A stretch of DNA of 5,882 nucleotides, taken from positions 1 to 5,882 of the forward strand of contig CAMCHA010000186.1 of assembly GCA_945874515.1 (NCBI GenBank), in the 5' to 3' direction. The stretch comes from Asaia bogorensis. GTDB lineage: Bacteria > Pseudomonadota > Alphaproteobacteria > Acetobacterales > Acetobacteraceae. Numbering within the stretch: position 1 is the first letter of the stretch; the number at the start of each line of letters is the position of its first letter. A program made the translations under genes and the position numbers. The notes beneath the pieces are model-generated. The model had not been told where the DNA came from, ran no database searches, and saw only the letters and a list, made by a program, of their open reading frames with translations. Positions 5,385 through 5,882 of this stretch are shown here, piece after piece.

Positions 5385-5882
5385 AGCACCGGCACCCCCT
5401 GTTGCTTCGCCTTGGCTTCGGGTTCGACATGAATGGTGATGATCGCACCTTCAAGCTCCGCCTTCAGCGCAGCCTCGATCCGGTCGCAAATCTCATGGCT
5501 CTCACGCACGCTCATGTCGCCCGGCACCACCAGATGGAATTCCAGAAAAGTGTGCCGCCCGGCATGACGGGAACGCAAATCATGCGCCTCAATCGCGCCA
5601 GAAGCCTGTTCGGCCACAATGCGCCGGATGCGTTCCAACGTCGCGGGCGGCACGGCCTCATCCATCAACCCGCCGACGCTTTCGCGCAGCAACTTGCCCC
5701 CGGAGAAAAGGATATTCACCGCCGTCAGCGCGGCCAGCAACGGATCCAGCCACAAAATCCCGGTCAGCGCGACCAGCCCAACGCCCACCAGCACGCCGGC
5801 CGAGGTCACCACATCCGACCATAAATGCCGCGCATCGGCCATCAGCGCCGGGGAGCGTAAGGCCTTGCCGCGCCGGGTGAGA
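5381..5882 (-). CDS. Cation diffusion facilitator (CDF) metal transporter, 5' end missing
   Basis: The reading frame is open past the first internal Met (5842) to the right edge, reading LTRRGKALRSPALMADARHLWSDVV, so the gene is cut by the window and only the C-terminal ~166 residues are present. CDF proteins export divalent metals (Zn, Fe, Co, Cd, Mn) from the cytoplasm in exchange for protons. ADARHLWSD carries the HxxxD half of the membrane metal site, matching TM5 of E. coli YiiP (FieF) and favouring a Zn/Cd/Co-type site over the DxxxD pattern of Mn transporters. Two hydrophobic segments follow, VVTSAGVLVGVGLVALTGIL and DPLLAALTAVNILFSG. The C-terminal cytoplasmic dimerisation domain contains HDLRSR, EFHLVV and IIIHVEP-like residues (ITIHVEP) that correspond to the YiiP cytoplasmic zinc site, with Glu in place of its final Asp. 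It overlaps tonB by four bases and is first of the three visible minus-strand genes. Confidence 0.88.
   Translation of the reverse strand, partial: LTRRGKALRSPALMADARHLWSDVVTSAGVLVGVGLVALTGILWLDPLLAALTAVNILFSGGKLLRESVGGLMDEAVPPATLERIRRIVAEQASGAIEAHDLRSRHAGRHTFLEFHLVVPGDMSVRESHEICDRIEAALKAELEGAIITIHVEPEAKAKQQGVPVL

Noticed and set aside
4608..5824. Two long plus-strand open frames (4608-5432 and 4934-5824) opposite tonB and the CDF gene
   Set aside because: They are low-complexity Arg- or Pro/Ala-rich antisense readings of the proline-rich linker. The minus strand encodes clear TonB and CDF domains.

Overview
The window looks like a piece of a GC-rich alphaproteobacterial chromosome. My guess is Acetobacteraceae or a relative, from the codon use, the TRGGDGGETSLGDG signature of the adenosyltransferase and the ExoD-family protein; this is inference, not a database result. 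Genes are densely packed. I see no tRNA, rRNA, CRISPR array, insertion sequence or other mobile element.

Left part (1-1599, plus strand): a few codons that may end an upstream gene, then a crotonase-superfamily (enoyl-CoA hydratase-like) gene, a 141-base gap with no convincing signal, and an ExoD-family membrane protein gene.

Central part (about 1612-3973, plus strand): a possible promoter, a clear cobalamin riboswitch aptamer, a roughly 150-base expression platform ending in the ribosome binding site, and a 661-residue TonB-dependent outer-membrane receptor (BtuB type) with signal peptide, TonB box, plug and barrel. The riboswitch is the strongest evidence that this receptor imports cobalamin or another corrinoid.

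Right part (3986-5882, minus strand, convergent with the receptor): read 5'->3' on the minus strand, the genes are a cation diffusion facilitator (CDF) metal transporter cut by the right edge, tonB (start overlapping the CDF stop by 4 bases) and a PduO-type ATP:cob(I)alamin adenosyltransferase 28 bases downstream. A GC-rich hairpin lies between the two convergent units and contains the adenosyltransferase stop codon.

Together the locus reads as a vitamin B12 uptake and activation module. The receptor takes up corrinoid under cobalamin feedback, TonB can supply energy to receptors of this kind, and the adenosyltransferase converts imported cobalamin to adenosylcobalamin. ExbB/ExbD and the BtuCDF inner-membrane transporter are not in the window. 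The CDF gene is translationally coupled to tonB, but its link to B12 is unproven. The parts are known families; the points worth a second look are the crotonase lacking both catalytic glutamates, the layout of the riboswitch expression platform, and a nine-base homopolymer inside tonB.
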